Positions 8,560-18,110 of a stretch of DNA of 64,000 bases are shown here, piece after piece. The stretch lies in NCBI GenBank assembly GCA_030445275.1, contig JAUCSE010000089.1:1-64000 (forward strand). Reading direction: 5' to 3'. How positions within the stretch are numbered: the stretch's first letter is position 1; each line of letters starts with the position of its first letter. The notes under the pieces were generated by a model. The model was not told the DNA's origin. It ran no database searches and saw nothing but the letters and a program-made list of their open reading frames with translations. Origin of the DNA: Mucilaginibacter sp. (GTDB lineage: Bacteria; Bacteroidota; Bacteroidia; Sphingobacteriales; Sphingobacteriaceae). A program made the translations under genes and the position numbers.

Positions 8560-8564
8560 TTAAT

Positions 8565-8600
8565 TAAAGCGTATAAAGCCAATTGGCCTTATACGCTTTA
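8565..8600. terminator. Bidirectional terminator between SCO1 gene and susD-like gene
   Basis: TAAAGCGTATAA (8565-8576) pairs exactly with TTATACGCTTTA (8589-8600), with an inner GCC/GGC-rich loop. It lies between the ends of two convergent genes, five bases after the plus-strand stop. Confidence 0.75.
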
Positions 8601-8608
8601 TACATACA

Positions 8609-10489
8609 CTATGGAATTTTATCTAATGCAGGAACATTACTTGCCGAACCGGCATACCCTTTATTTTGATTGATATGCCCATTGATGTTTAATTGGATAT
8701 CGCTATTGGGTATTGGCCACAACACATGATAAGGTGATATGGTAAAGGTGTTTCCCGAATTGGTAATTGCTCCTTTATTATAAAAGTCGTTCTTTTCAAT
8801 AATGCGATCATAAAAGAAGTTAGCATCAGAAAAGTTATTGACACTATAAGTTTTACCCGTGTACGATGGTTTCCCGGTCAACGCGAAGATATAGGCTATA
8901 CGGGCGAGCTCGGTTTTGCGGGGTTCTTCCCAATACAGTTCCCTTGCGCGCTCATCAAGTACAGTGCCTATGTTAACTTTGCTGGCATCGGTTAAAGGAG
9001 CAGCCTGGGCACGTGCCCTAACTACATTTAAATCGGCCATAGCACTGGCCTGGTCGCCTTTCCATATATATGCCTCGGCCCTTAACAAATAGGTTTCGGC
9101 CAGGCGGAACACATACCAATCTGTATTGGTACCGCGTGGGGGGCTCCAGTATTTATCAGTAGCTGTAAGGCTTGAGCTGATAAACACTTTATAATGGGGC
9201 CAGCCAAACCAGCAACGTATAGTATCACGGGCACCATTTATAAACCGGGTAGCTACATTGTCTTTTGTCCATTGCTCCAGGTGTTTGCCATACCAATCAG
9301 GATCGGCATTTGCCCCTGATTTTAGAGCGGGGTTATTATATACCAGGTCGGTCATGTTTATCCAGTTACCCGGCGCATGTCTTAAATCGGTATTATCCGT
9401 CCAAATATTCTTAGTACTGTAGGCGGTTCCTCTATAGCGTCCTATCCCACGACCATAATACAGCGTAAGCGGGATTTCGGCAGTCACGGCATCAACTATC
9501 CCTGCCTTATTTTTACCCGGGGTAAGTATGGTATTGGCCTGCGAATAAAACGGTGTACAATTACGCATTAATTGCGATCCGTTGGCCGTATTACCTTCCA
9601 GGTTGTCTCTGTCAATTACCAGGTACAAAGCCTCGGTATTAGCCGCTATTGATTTATTTTCAGGGCGGTGCAGATCCCAGATAACATTCTTGGTTGCATC
9701 AGCGCCATTGATACCAAAACGGGTGGTTACTAAATGATACGGCCCGTTGATAGCACTGCTTGCCGCTGCAATAGCATCATCAAATTTACCTAAAGCCAGG
9801 TCAACCTTGGTCAATAAATGACTAACGGCACCTTTGGTAACATCACCTTTGTTGCCCCCATCGGTTACCCATTGTTGTGCAAACTCCAGGTCGGTTTTCA
9901 TCTTTTGAAGTATCACCTCGCGTTTTACCGAGGCATAGGCAACATTTGGCGTACTTTCCTCTTTAACCGGGCAGGGTACATCGCCAAACTCATGAACCAG
10001 GCGATAATAGCAATATGCCCGATGAAAATAAGCGGCGCCTAAAATGGAATTTCGTTGAGCATCAGATGTGTACTTAACATTATCAATACGGGTAATAATG
10101 GTGTTGGCATAACGTACGCCCTGGTACCATTGTCTCCAGTACCATCCTATTTTGTTATAATCATCACTGTTTAAATTGGCTGTGGGTGTAATACGTACAT
10201 TCAAATCCTGTGCAGGTGTTGTTTTATCGGTAGTGCCCTCAACAGCAACATCCGAAAAAATGGATTCTGTAAGCATCGGTGCCGAATCGCCAAAAAACTC
10301 AGCTCTTAAATTCTTACTCAAATAGGCAAGCGCCGCCTGCATGGCGGGTACTGAATTATAAGTAAGGTCGGGAGTAAAATCAGAAAGATCCTTGGGTTTT
10401 AAATAATCCTTTTTACAGCTCCCTGTAATCAGTATGGTTGTTAAAGTAACAATTGCTACTATTTTTTTATTTATCTTTTTCATAATCAT
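8609..10489 (-). CDS. SusD/RagB-family nutrient-binding outer membrane lipoprotein
   Basis: A 626-residue surface lipoprotein that caps the SusC-like channel and binds its substrate. Signal peptide with lipobox ILITGSC; the ATG at 10483 (MKKINKK) is an equally good start. The TPR-like SusD fold is indicated by the N-terminal WYWRQWYQGVRYANTIITRI segment and AAYFHRAYCYYRLVHEFGDVP. The C-terminal landmarks are RLAETYLLRAEAYIWKG and DLNVVRARA, then ERARELYWE. The gene follows the SusC-like gene by 11 bases. No glycosidase, sigma/anti-sigma pair or hybrid two-component gene lies next to it, so the ligand cannot be inferred. Confidence 0.93.
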   Translation of the reverse strand: MIMKKINKKIVAIVTLTTILITGSCKKDYLKPKDLSDFTPDLTYNSVPAMQAALAYLSKNLRAEFFGDSAPMLTESIFSDVAVEGTTDKTTPAQDLNVRITPTANLNSDDYNKIGWYWRQWYQGVRYANTIITRIDNVKYTSDAQRNSILGAAYFHRAYCYYRLVHEFGDVPCPVKEESTPNVAYASVKREVILQKMKTDLEFAQQWVTDGGNKGDVTKGAVSHLLTKVDLALGKFDDAIAAASSAINGPYHLVTTRFGINGADATKNVIWDLHRPENKSIAANTEALYLVIDRDNLEGNTANGSQLMRNCTPFYSQANTILTPGKNKAGIVDAVTAEIPLTLYYGRGIGRYRGTAYSTKNIWTDNTDLRHAPGNWINMTDLVYNNPALKSGANADPDWYGKHLEQWTKDNVATRFINGARDTIRCWFGWPHYKVFISSSLTATDKYWSPPRGTNTDWYVFRLAETYLLRAEAYIWKGDQASAMADLNVVRARAQAAPLTDASKVNIGTVLDERARELYWEEPRKTELARIAYIFALTGKPSYTGKTYSVNNFSDANFFYDRIIEKNDFYNKGAITNSGNTFTISPYHVLWPIPNSDIQLNINGHINQNKGYAGSASNVPALDKIP

Positions 10490-10500
10490 CAGTTCAATTT

Positions 10501-13500
10501 TTAAAATACTACGTTTACGCCTACTGATATATACCTTGGGGTTGGGCCATCATTTTCAGGATCCCAATAATCCCAGCTTGGGGCATATACCGCGGCATTG
10601 GTTACGTTGGCATATATTTTTGCACTTTGTATTTTTAAAGGAGTAAGCCAGCTTTTTGGAAAATTATATCCTACTGAAACTGTATTAAGCCTGATAAATG
10701 AAGCTTTGCGCCAAACATTAACTGTAGTACCGCTTGAGCCTGAATTTAAACGAGCGTAATCATTTATAGGATTAGCAGGTGTCCAGTAAGGCTGCACGTA
10801 TGATGATGTTCTGGAAATACTTACACCGCCCTGGTTATTGATGGCCTGGTTATATTGCCTTAACTGGCCCCAGTTAGAAAGCAGCAGGAACGAAAAATCA
10901 AAGTTTTTATAGATGTTAAAATCGTTGCGTAAGGTCCAGGTGAACTTTGGCGATTTTGAACCCAAAAACTGCTTATCATCATCGGTATATTTAAACTGAT
11001 TAGGGCCGTCATTTATCAGTTTTTGCAATTTAAAGTCGCCCGGTACCGCGCCATATTTTGCAGCCAGATCTTTTTCATTAACCTGCCATACGCCTAAAAT
11101 CTTATAATCCCATACCGCATTAATATCCTTACCTATAAACCAGCCATTGGCTTTATCGCTGTTTTCAACCCGGCTTATAGTTCCATCGGCATTGGTAACA
11201 TTTGCTAAACCGTATAAATGTTTTATAGTATTGCGGTTTAAGAAAAAGTTAAGCGTACTGTTCCAGATAAAATTGCCTTCTGTTATATTTTTACTGGAAA
11301 GGTTAAACTCAAACCCTTTATTATTTACTTCGCCAATGTTTGATATAACACCCCGGTTTGCTGCCACATTAGGATCTGAAAAGCCCGCCACATCTGGCAA
11401 TGCTCTTTGAACAAGCAGGTTTGTTGTTTTTTTATTATAAACATCTATTGAACCGTTTAAACGGCTGTTAAACAGCGCAAAATCAAGACCGGCGTTTAAT
11501 GAGGTTGTCCGTTCCCACTTCAAATCGGCATTGGCCATCCTGCTGATGTAAAGAGCCGCGTTTGCAGTAGCTGTACCGCCTGGGGTAACTGTTGGATATT
11601 TGTCATTTGTAATTACAGCAAGCGCTCTGTTCGGATCAACATTGCCGTTAGCATCCCTTATATCCCGGTTGCCGTTAACACCATATGACAGGCGGAGCTT
11701 TCCATAACTCAACCATTTATTTGATTTCATAAAATCTTCGTCTGTAAATATCCAGCCACCTGCAACTGAAGGGAAATTATCGCTGGGGTGTTTTTGTCCA
11801 AATAGCGAATAACCATCGCGACGGATAGATGCAGTGAACAAATACCGCTGCAGTAAGGAGTAGCCTACACGGGCCAGGTATGCATTTGCTGTTGAATAAA
11901 GATCTGTACTGCTTGCTGTTGGCTTATTACCTGAACTTAGGTTATGAAAACTCAGGTCATCATTAGGACTAAAACCTTCATTGGTTTCTTTGGTGTACCA
12001 TGATTGGTATTTTTCGGTATTGACCAATAAGGTAACGTCAATATTATGGATATTATTGATCGTCCGGTTCCATTTGAGCAAATTATCTACCTGGTAGTTA
12101 TACCTGTCTTCCATAGATCTTTGGGCTTGCCCGCCCGGTACTGTTACATTGGGGTTACGCGATGAATTGTGATAAAAATTACGATAGGAATCAAAACTGG
12201 GTGTAAAATTTGTTTGGAAAGTAATATTCAATGGTAGTGTTACCCTGGCGTACAAATTTGCAAACAGGGTATTTTGAACATTCATACTTTCATCATAATA
12301 GGTATTTAAAAAAGGATTCCTGGCGTTTAATCCGGCATCATCGGTTGGTATCCTTCGTAAGGAACCATCAGGGTTATAATAATCACCATAAGGAGAATTA
12401 TTTGTGATCTGGGTCCAGTCGGCTTCGGTAGTGTGCACCCGGTCAACAGTACCATCATTAACATTGCTAATAGTTGGCAGGCTGCCTTCATCTCTTACAG
12501 CATACTGCGCGTTAATACCAACTGTTAAAAACTTAGTTGCTTGTCCCTCCAGGTTTAAACGGACGCGTATATTGCTATACTTTCCACCCACAATAAGGTT
12601 TTGATTATCGGTATAATTTACTGACATGTAATAATTCACATCCTCCCTTTTACCAGACATGCTAACGGTATGATCCTGCCTGAAACCATTACGGAAAACT
12701 TCGCCAAACCAGTCAACCGTTTTACCTGCTGCGTAATTAGCCCTTTCATTGGCCACTAAACCAAGCCTGCTCAACCATTGATCAACCGGATCGCCGGTAG
12801 CTTTTGTTAAAGCCATCCATTGGTCAACGGTTACTCCCGAAGGCAACTTTCTTGGATCAGTATACTCATAATCCGGATTGCTGACATTGATACTTCTCAT
12901 TACGTCGGCACGCCAGTCTAAAAATCCTTGCGGATCATACACTTTTTGCTTTTTCTCCAACTGGGCAATACCAAAATTGGAATTAAGCGTAATAATAGGC
13001 GGACCGGTTTTACCCTTTTTTGTTGTAATAGCAACCACACCCGCTGCTGATCTTGAACCATATACTGCAAGTGCACTTGCATCCTTCAGCACATCTATCG
13101 ATGCGATATCATTTGGGTTGATATCGGCAAGCTGGCCGGGGTAAATAACCCCATCCAATACAATTAATGGCGATGTGTTACCGGTTAGTGTGGTTTTTCC
13201 GCGTACCAGTAAATCGCCGCCGCCTTTTGCCGAAGTGTTCATACTTACAGAAAGCCCGGGAATGTTACCCTTAAGCACATCCCCAACACTGTTAGGGTTT
13301 TCGTTTTCAAGCTGCGTAGCTTTTACGCTGGATACAGCGCCCGTAACATCCTTTTTTTGGCGGGTTCCGTAACCAACCACAACTACTTCATTGAGTTGTT
13401 TATTATCCTCGCCCAGGATAACATTAATAGTTGTACGGCCATTTACCGGCTGCTCCTGGCTGTTATACCCAATTATACTGAACACGAGTGTACCGCTTGA

Positions 13501-13695
13501 TGGAGCACTAATGGTATAATTACCTTTTAAATCGGCAGCAACGCCTTTTCCGGTTCCTTTTATTTTTACGGTTGCCCCCGGCACGGGCAAGCCTTTATCG
13601 TCTTTAACCGTACCCTTTATGGATAGGTCCTGGGCGATGGCGAGCGTACAGCTTGCCAACAAAAATAAAATGAGTAGCGTAATTTGTTTTCTCAT
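10501..13695 (-). CDS. SusC/RagA-family TonB-dependent outer membrane receptor
   Basis: A 1064-residue TonB-linked transporter. After the signal peptide (~1-21) comes a CarboxypepD_reg-like domain (~24-95). A TonB-box-like stretch NEVVVVGYGTRQKKDVTGAV follows at ~103-122, then the plug with the SusC signature PLIVLDGVIYPG and VLKDASALAVYGSRSAAGVV (~175-225), and a beta barrel to the C-terminal end ISVGVNVVF. It takes up a large substrate, typically glycan or peptide, driven by TonB, with the downstream SusD partner. There is no N-terminal STN domain, so it is not expected to signal to an anti-sigma factor itself. The pair is complete but isolated from enzymes. Confidence 0.95.
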   Translation of the reverse strand: MRKQITLLILFLLASCTLAIAQDLSIKGTVKDDKGLPVPGATVKIKGTGKGVAADLKGNYTISAPSSGTLVFSIIGYNSQEQPVNGRTTINVILGEDNKQLNEVVVVGYGTRQKKDVTGAVSSVKATQLENENPNSVGDVLKGNIPGLSVSMNTSAKGGGDLLVRGKTTLTGNTSPLIVLDGVIYPGQLADINPNDIASIDVLKDASALAVYGSRSAAGVVAITTKKGKTGPPIITLNSNFGIAQLEKKQKVYDPQGFLDWRADVMRSINVSNPDYEYTDPRKLPSGVTVDQWMALTKATGDPVDQWLSRLGLVANERANYAAGKTVDWFGEVFRNGFRQDHTVSMSGKREDVNYYMSVNYTDNQNLIVGGKYSNIRVRLNLEGQATKFLTVGINAQYAVRDEGSLPTISNVNDGTVDRVHTTEADWTQITNNSPYGDYYNPDGSLRRIPTDDAGLNARNPFLNTYYDESMNVQNTLFANLYARVTLPLNITFQTNFTPSFDSYRNFYHNSSRNPNVTVPGGQAQRSMEDRYNYQVDNLLKWNRTINNIHNIDVTLLVNTEKYQSWYTKETNEGFSPNDDLSFHNLSSGNKPTASSTDLYSTANAYLARVGYSLLQRYLFTASIRRDGYSLFGQKHPSDNFPSVAGGWIFTDEDFMKSNKWLSYGKLRLSYGVNGNRDIRDANGNVDPNRALAVITNDKYPTVTPGGTATANAALYISRMANADLKWERTTSLNAGLDFALFNSRLNGSIDVYNKKTTNLLVQRALPDVAGFSDPNVAANRGVISNIGEVNNKGFEFNLSSKNITEGNFIWNSTLNFFLNRNTIKHLYGLANVTNADGTISRVENSDKANGWFIGKDINAVWDYKILGVWQVNEKDLAAKYGAVPGDFKLQKLINDGPNQFKYTDDDKQFLGSKSPKFTWTLRNDFNIYKNFDFSFLLLSNWGQLRQYNQAINNQGGVSISRTSSYVQPYWTPANPINDYARLNSGSSGTTVNVWRKASFIRLNTVSVGYNFPKSWLTPLKIQSAKIYANVTNAAVYAPSWDYWDPENDGPTPRYISVGVNVVF

Positions 13696-14387
13696 AATTT
13701 TAATACTTAATGGTTTGGTTTAAAGGTTTATAGCGTATTAATTTCAGTAAAACAAGCAGCCGGCTATGTAACCGGTTGCAAACGGATAAACAGATCTGAT
13801 AAATGGAAATCTGTTCATGTTGCCATAAAATTCAATTGATAGGATGCAGAAGGCTTAAAACCGGGAATAGTGAATTTGAACGCGGATAATATCCCGTACA
13901 AAAGCCCGTTTATATGACAAAATGGAGATTTTTTTCTTCATATATTGTATTGCTTATTTGAATCTTCGGTTGAATTAGGCAAAAGCGTCCCCTGCAACAT
14001 AAAATGTTGTTGTTTGGCTTAACGGGACATTACAGATTTCGGTAGTGCTGAACCCACTACCGATTCTTTTTTGGGGTGAGCCTTGGTTTATTTTTTCATG
14101 ATTAAGACTAGGGTTAATTAAATACACTCAATTATCCCCTGTCAAGATCATATGCGGCTTAACAATATTATTTATTGCACAAAAACGAAGGCTTGCAGGG
14201 TATATAAAGCAGTATTTACAGTTAATGATTAGGCTATTTGGCTTAAAAAGCTTGTTTATATTGGTTAAAATATTATATTATTGCTTTAATCAAAAATATT
14301 CCGAGTAGGCAGTTTTTCATAAGCTTTAGCTGTTTTTATTTACGATAACGTTTTCGTTACAATAGATTTATGATCTTATATAACAGA
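13696..14387. other. 690-base intergenic region upstream of the SusC-like gene
   Basis: Both flanking genes read leftwards, so this region should contain the susC-like promoter and leader. No reading frame of note is visible. It contains a structured segment at 13985-14073 that ends in an orphan plus-strand terminator, listed separately. The rest (14080-14387) is AT-rich with no feature that I can support. Confidence 0.5.
13987..14073 (+). ncRNA. Candidate small RNA 3' end: nested hairpins plus Rho-independent terminator
   Basis: GTCCC (13987-13991) can pair with GGGAC (14024-14028) around an inner hairpin CAACAT-AAA-ATGTTG. Then CGGTAGTG (14040-14047) pairs with CACTACCG (14055-14062), followed by ATTCTTTTTTGG. 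The U run lies only on the plus-strand side, while both neighbouring genes are on the minus strand. The simplest reading is a plus-strand transcript that starts within the SusC upstream region. The 5' end is not identifiable. Confidence 0.4.
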
Positions 14388-14906
14388 CTATACAGCAGCA
14401 GTTGCTTTCTTTTTGAATATTTTAAGCAATACAAAAGTTAGTAAACCAGCTATTATTCCGGCAGCTATAGCAAGCGATATGCTGCCATATAAATATTGTT
14501 CAAAATGAAGACTGATTGATTTTATGGAAATGCTACCCGAAAAAGGAATATCTATATTTTTATTCCCCATCCAATATCCCCCGGCTTTATAGCTCATGAA
14601 AATTATGACCGGTATCATAGGTGCAAAACTGATGTGTGCTGCTAAAATAACCAGCGCTTTATTTAGCCTGAGCAACATCGCCAGCGAAAAAGCTACTATT
14701 AGTTGAAAGCCCCATATAGGTACTATGCCCATAAATACCCCAAAACCAATTGATGAGGCCTTGAGCTTTGCAGAATGATGAGGGTTAAACAGATGATCTT
14801 TAATAAACTGTTTGCTTTTTTCTTTACTGAACAAAGTCCTGAAACAATTCACAGTATAAATCTGTAACCGTTTAAACCATACTCCTATCATTTTAAAATT
14901 ATCCAT
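14388..14906 (-). CDS. DUF2062 membrane protein
   Basis: A 172-residue membrane protein. Residues ~45-160 match the DUF2062 pattern: helix SSIGFGVFMGIVPIWGFQLI, then MLLRLNKALVILAAHISFAPMIP and a C-terminal hydrophobic helix before a basic tail. In relatives this domain occurs alone or attached to a glycosyltransferase; its function is unknown. An in-frame ATG five codons downstream (MIGVWF) is an alternative start. It stands alone between two long gaps. Confidence 0.8.
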   Translation of the reverse strand: MDNFKMIGVWFKRLQIYTVNCFRTLFSKEKSKQFIKDHLFNPHHSAKLKASSIGFGVFMGIVPIWGFQLIVAFSLAMLLRLNKALVILAAHISFAPMIPVIIFMSYKAGGYWMGNKNIDIPFSGSISIKSISLHFEQYLYGSISLAIAAGIIAGLLTFVLLKIFKKKATAAV

Positions 14907-15255
14907 TCATTTCAGCTATATACATCCGGGTTATGTTATAACCGGCGCAAAGGTAAATATCTTTAATATATCATATTATATCAGTTGTACGGATATAGAT
15001 TAATAGCTTAAAACCGCACTTATTATATAATAGCACAAAGCATATATTAAATTTTTGTTAAAAAAATTAGCCTATTTAATACATAGTGAATATATTTGCA
15101 ACAATCTATTATTGTCGATCTAACCAATCAGTTCTTTATGTAAATAATGAGATCAGTTAATTAAAAAAAGAGGTAGCCTATGGCTTTCTCTTTTTTTGTT
15201 TCGGGATTTCTGCATTTTAATAACTATAAATTAAGTACAAACTTACTCATTCTGG
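14907..15255. other. Gap between DUF2062 gene and recO
   Basis: About 350 AT-rich bases that should hold the promoter of the DUF2062 gene and the recO terminator (15163-15197). No other gene or RNA is visible; a 79-codon frame beginning at 15180 overlaps the terminator and recO and is not credible. Confidence 0.5.
15163..15197. terminator. Bidirectional terminator downstream of recO
   Basis: AAAAAAAGAG (15163-15172) pairs with CTCTTTTTTT (15188-15197), with an inner AGCC/GGCT pairing. It lies about 60 bases beyond the recO stop and has A and T runs on both sides. Confidence 0.7.
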
Positions 15256-15981
15256 TTAAGCCAAAACCTCTTCCAATACATCGGCCGAACGTACATTTCC
15301 AAAACCTTCTATATGCAGTGCATAGTACTCTAATAGTTTTTGTATCAGGTACCGGCGTTCGTCATTACTCAGTTTTAATTGCTGCATGTTCTCAAAGCTG
15401 CATTGTAACAGCAAACTAAAATTTTGTGTATGCGGCGGCGACAGGTATAAAACACTATCAGGCTTATATTTACTGAATGTGCCATTTTTCATGTCAAAAT
15501 AATCGGCATTACCAGCCAAAAAGCGGTCGGGATAAAAACCCAGATAACGCGTAAGCTGCGTTAAAAATAATAAATGAAAGTTAGTTACACTGCCTGTTTG
15601 ATGGTCAAGCCATTCAATCGCGTTAAATACAAAATCAAACAAATTTTCATCGGCCGATTGTTGTTTAATGGCTTTATACAATACCTCGTTCAAAAAAATA
15701 GCTACACAGCTTTTAATCACGTCATAAGGAACCGTTTGCAATACCGGCGAGTTTTTTAGTTCGGCTATACGCTGTACGCTGCCTGTATTTTTATGATAAA
15801 CAACCAAATCAAGCAAATGCAGTGGCTGCAACATATTACGGCCTATTTTAGCCTTTGGCTTCTTTGCGCCGTTAATGATGTATGATTGCAGGCCGAACTT
15901 TTCGGTAAAAATTTGTACAATAACACTGCTCTCGCCATAGTCTGTTGCCTTAAATACAATGCCCCTGGTTTTATGCAGCAT
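15256..15981 (-). CDS. recO: DNA repair protein RecO
   Basis: A 241-residue RecO, which helps RecR and RecF load RecA onto SSB-coated DNA at gaps and anneals complementary strands. The N-terminal OB fold shows the family hallmarks TRGIVFKATDYGESSVIVQIFTE and QSYIINGAKKPKAKIGRNMLQP. The helical C-terminal half follows. The four-cysteine zinc site of many RecO proteins is not present in the region around NADYFDMKNGTF, as is usual for Bacteroidota members. The start overlaps the end of the upstream diacylglycerol kinase gene by 11 bases, so both are likely on one transcript. Confidence 0.92.
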   Translation of the reverse strand: MLHKTRGIVFKATDYGESSVIVQIFTEKFGLQSYIINGAKKPKAKIGRNMLQPLHLLDLVVYHKNTGSVQRIAELKNSPVLQTVPYDVIKSCVAIFLNEVLYKAIKQQSADENLFDFVFNAIEWLDHQTGSVTNFHLLFLTQLTRYLGFYPDRFLAGNADYFDMKNGTFSKYKPDSVLYLSPPHTQNFSLLLQCSFENMQQLKLSNDERRYLIQKLLEYYALHIEGFGNVRSADVLEEVLA

Positions 15982-16339
15982 GAGGTAGCAGTAAAATAAG
16001 TTTTGGTAAAAATATGATCAGGCCGGTAATCAGGGCAAATACAGCGGCAACAACTACCGCCCCGGCGCTCACATCCTTAACATGGCCAGCCTTAATATTA
16101 AAAGTAGGCGAAACCAGGTCAGTCAATGTTTCAATAGCTGTGTTTATAAGCTCGGCCATGAGCACCAGGGTAATACTTAATATAACCCATTGCCATTCCG
16201 TTACAGCAATCTGCAACGCAAAGCCCAGGCCTATAGCAACCACACTAGCCACCAGGTGTATCCTGAAATTTGGCTGCGTATCTATTGCATATTTTATGCC
16301 TTTAAAAGCAAAGCCAAAACTGCGTATCAGTCTTTTCAT
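15971..16339 (-). CDS. dgkA: Diacylglycerol / undecaprenol kinase family protein
   Basis: A 122-residue integral membrane kinase with about three transmembrane helices. The family signature is clear: MAELINTAIETLTDLVSP with the catalytic Glu and metal-binding residues, then KDVSAGAVVVAA. It phosphorylates diacylglycerol or, as in many Gram-positive and Bacteroidota homologues, undecaprenol to recycle lipid carriers. Substrate cannot be decided from sequence. The ATG at 16339 is preferred over a TTG two codons upstream. Confidence 0.88.
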   Translation of the reverse strand: MKRLIRSFGFAFKGIKYAIDTQPNFRIHLVASVVAIGLGFALQIAVTEWQWVILSITLVLMAELINTAIETLTDLVSPTFNIKAGHVKDVSAGAVVVAAVFALITGLIIFLPKLILLLPHAA

Positions 16340-16485
16340 ATACAAAAATACGTAGTTATCGGCATTTATGAATTTTAGCCATCCAAAAACTTTTTAAACC
16401 TTGAATTTTAACACTTTTCGGTCAAAAAGAGCGTGAAATTGGCGTAAAAACCTTCAAAAATAGGTTCGTAACTATCGACTTTAAC

Positions 16486-16511
16486 AAAATGTCTCAAATG
16501 TGTGACATTTG
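16486..16511. promoter_or_regulatory. Candidate TetR operator
   Basis: AAATGTC (16487-16493) and GACATTT (16504-16510) form an inverted repeat; written as ATGTCTCA-AATG-TGTGACAT it has 8-base arms with a single mismatch. It lies 19 bases upstream of the TetR-type gene start, the usual place for an autoregulatory operator. Confidence 0.55.
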
Positions 16512-16529
16512 TCTTATGTTTGCGATAGC

Positions 16530-17081
16530 ATGACAAGCCAGAAAATTATAGACAATGCCATAGCGGTTTTGAATGAGGATTTTTATGCTCCGTTGGATAT
16601 GATTGCCGAAAAGGCAGGAGTAAATAGAAGAACCCTGCATCGCTATTTTAAAGACAGAACTGCACTTATAGAGGCCTGTTGGACCGATATGATGCAAACC
16701 TGGCATCATGCGATGCTTAAAGCTTATAATAGCAGTGAAGATCCTGTGGAGCAATTGGAGAAAATGTTATACGCAGGTATTGATTGCGGGGTTAAATACG
16801 CGTTTTTGAATACGCTTCAAACAAAATATTTGAATAATGAAAAACAGAAAATCGCTGAAAATAACGTTTACGAACAGGCAAAAAACAACTGGTTTAACCT
16901 TGTTCCAGAACTGCTGCGACAAAAGGTGATCAGCGATAGCCTGTCCGTTGCCTGGATCCGCATGCTGTTTGTTAATATGATTAACACTACCATTAAAGCA
17001 TTACAATCGGGAGATGTTGCTCCAAATGATATCAAAAAATTCGCCTGGTACTCTTTTAGCCGAAGCATAGGTTTACAATAA
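16530..17081 (+). CDS. TetR/AcrR-family transcriptional regulator
   Basis: A 183-residue regulator. The N-terminal HTH is typical: IIDNAIAVLNEDFYAPLDMIAEKAGVNRRTLHRYFKDRTALIEA at ~4-48, with the recognition helix RRTLHRYF. The ligand-binding C-terminal half is all-helical without family-specific motifs. The ATG at 16530 is chosen because the only in-frame codon upstream (TTG at 16509) lies inside the operator-like inverted repeat. A hydrolase gene follows after 41 bases in the same direction and is the likely target along with the regulator itself. The inducer is unknown. Confidence 0.87.
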   Translation: MTSQKIIDNAIAVLNEDFYAPLDMIAEKAGVNRRTLHRYFKDRTALIEACWTDMMQTWHHAMLKAYNSSEDPVEQLEKMLYAGIDCGVKYAFLNTLQTKYLNNEKQKIAENNVYEQAKNNWFNLVPELLRQKVISDSLSVAWIRMLFVNMINTTIKALQSGDVAPNDIKKFAWYSFSRSIGLQ

Positions 17082-17122
17082 GCGCTGTTGGGTATTTGGT
17101 TAAATTATTACAAAGATTAACT

Positions 17123-17968
17123 ATGACACATTCTTTTTTATTAATAGGTCAGTCAAATATAGCCGGGCGTGGTTTTATAGAGGAAGTTCCACCCGTTTTT
17201 AATGAATCTGTTAAAATGCTGCGCAATGGTCGCTGGCAGATCATGACAGAACCCATCCATAACGACCGCCCCGCAGCAGGCGTTGGTTTGGCTGCATCCT
17301 TTGCCGCTGCGTGGCATTTGAATAATCCAGGGAAAGAAATAGGCCTGATCCCTTGTGCCGATGGTGGCACCAGTCTGGATGACTGGACGGTTGGCGGAGC
17401 GCTTTTTGACAACGCATTGGCCCTGGCGAAACTGGCACAACGCAGCAGCCAGCTATCTGGTATTTTATGGCATCAGGGAGAAAATGATTGTTCTCCTGAT
17501 GGCGCTGCGGCTTATGCCGAAAAATTTGACCTGATAGTTAATGAGCTGCGTATTGGATTAAACGTGCCGGATGTTCCTTTGATTGTAGGCGGACTGGGAG
17601 ATTTTCTTACGGCTGGTTTGTACGGTAATTATTTTACCGCTTATCCATTGGTCAATCAGGCGCTGTTACAATATGCCCAAACACGTAACAATTGTTATTT
17701 TGTGACTGCAACTGGGTTAACGGCCAATGAAGACCAAATTCATTTTAACGCGGCATCGCAAAGGATATTGGGTATACGTTATTTTGAAGCATTTAATACC
17801 CTGGCACACATTATAGCACCTTTACCGCATGAGCATGACCTATTGCAAACTATTTCCAGTCGACCCTTTACCAGGAGAGAAGAAACAGTGTTATTAGAAA
17901 ACCGTTTTGCATCTGGCAAAATAACATTGCAGGAGTTTCGGGAGCAACTGGCACTTATTGCCGGGTAA
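17123..17968 (+). CDS. SASA-type SGNH hydrolase (sialate O-acetylesterase / carbohydrate esterase-like)
   Basis: A 281-residue SGNH hydrolase. Block I is LLIGQSNIAGRG with nucleophile Ser in GQSN, followed by ADGGTSLDDW, then LWHQGENDCSP with the family WHQGE motif, and block V DQIHFNAASQRILG with the catalytic His. Such enzymes remove acetyl groups from glycans or sialic acids. No signal peptide is visible, so it may act in the cytoplasm. The last ~35 residues (RREETVLLENRFASGKITLQEFREQL) resemble a small SHOCT-like helical tail. The ATG at 17123 is preferred to a TTG at 17096. It is probably controlled by the upstream TetR-type regulator. Confidence 0.82.
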   Translation: MTHSFLLIGQSNIAGRGFIEEVPPVFNESVKMLRNGRWQIMTEPIHNDRPAAGVGLAASFAAAWHLNNPGKEIGLIPCADGGTSLDDWTVGGALFDNALALAKLAQRSSQLSGILWHQGENDCSPDGAAAYAEKFDLIVNELRIGLNVPDVPLIVGGLGDFLTAGLYGNYFTAYPLVNQALLQYAQTRNNCYFVTATGLTANEDQIHFNAASQRILGIRYFEAFNTLAHIIAPLPHEHDLLQTISSRPFTRREETVLLENRFASGKITLQEFREQLALIAG

Positions 17969-18110
17969 TGCTCAATCACAAGCCCCAATTACCGGCTCCC
18001 ACCCACTATAAATTAAGGCTGTAGGTTAAGTTTTTGTCACAATATCAATATGTGCAACCGGCAGATAAACCAAAATTCGTAGTTTAGCGCCGCCCTTAAT
18101 ACCACTCATA

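Noticed and set aside
13987..14062. 6S, SRP or RNase P RNA
   Set aside because: The hairpins do not show the conserved signature of any of these; only a generic terminator with upstream pairing is supported.
15180..15419. Plus-strand frame of 79 codons
   Set aside because: It begins in the bidirectional terminator and overlaps recO on the other strand; no protein-like features.
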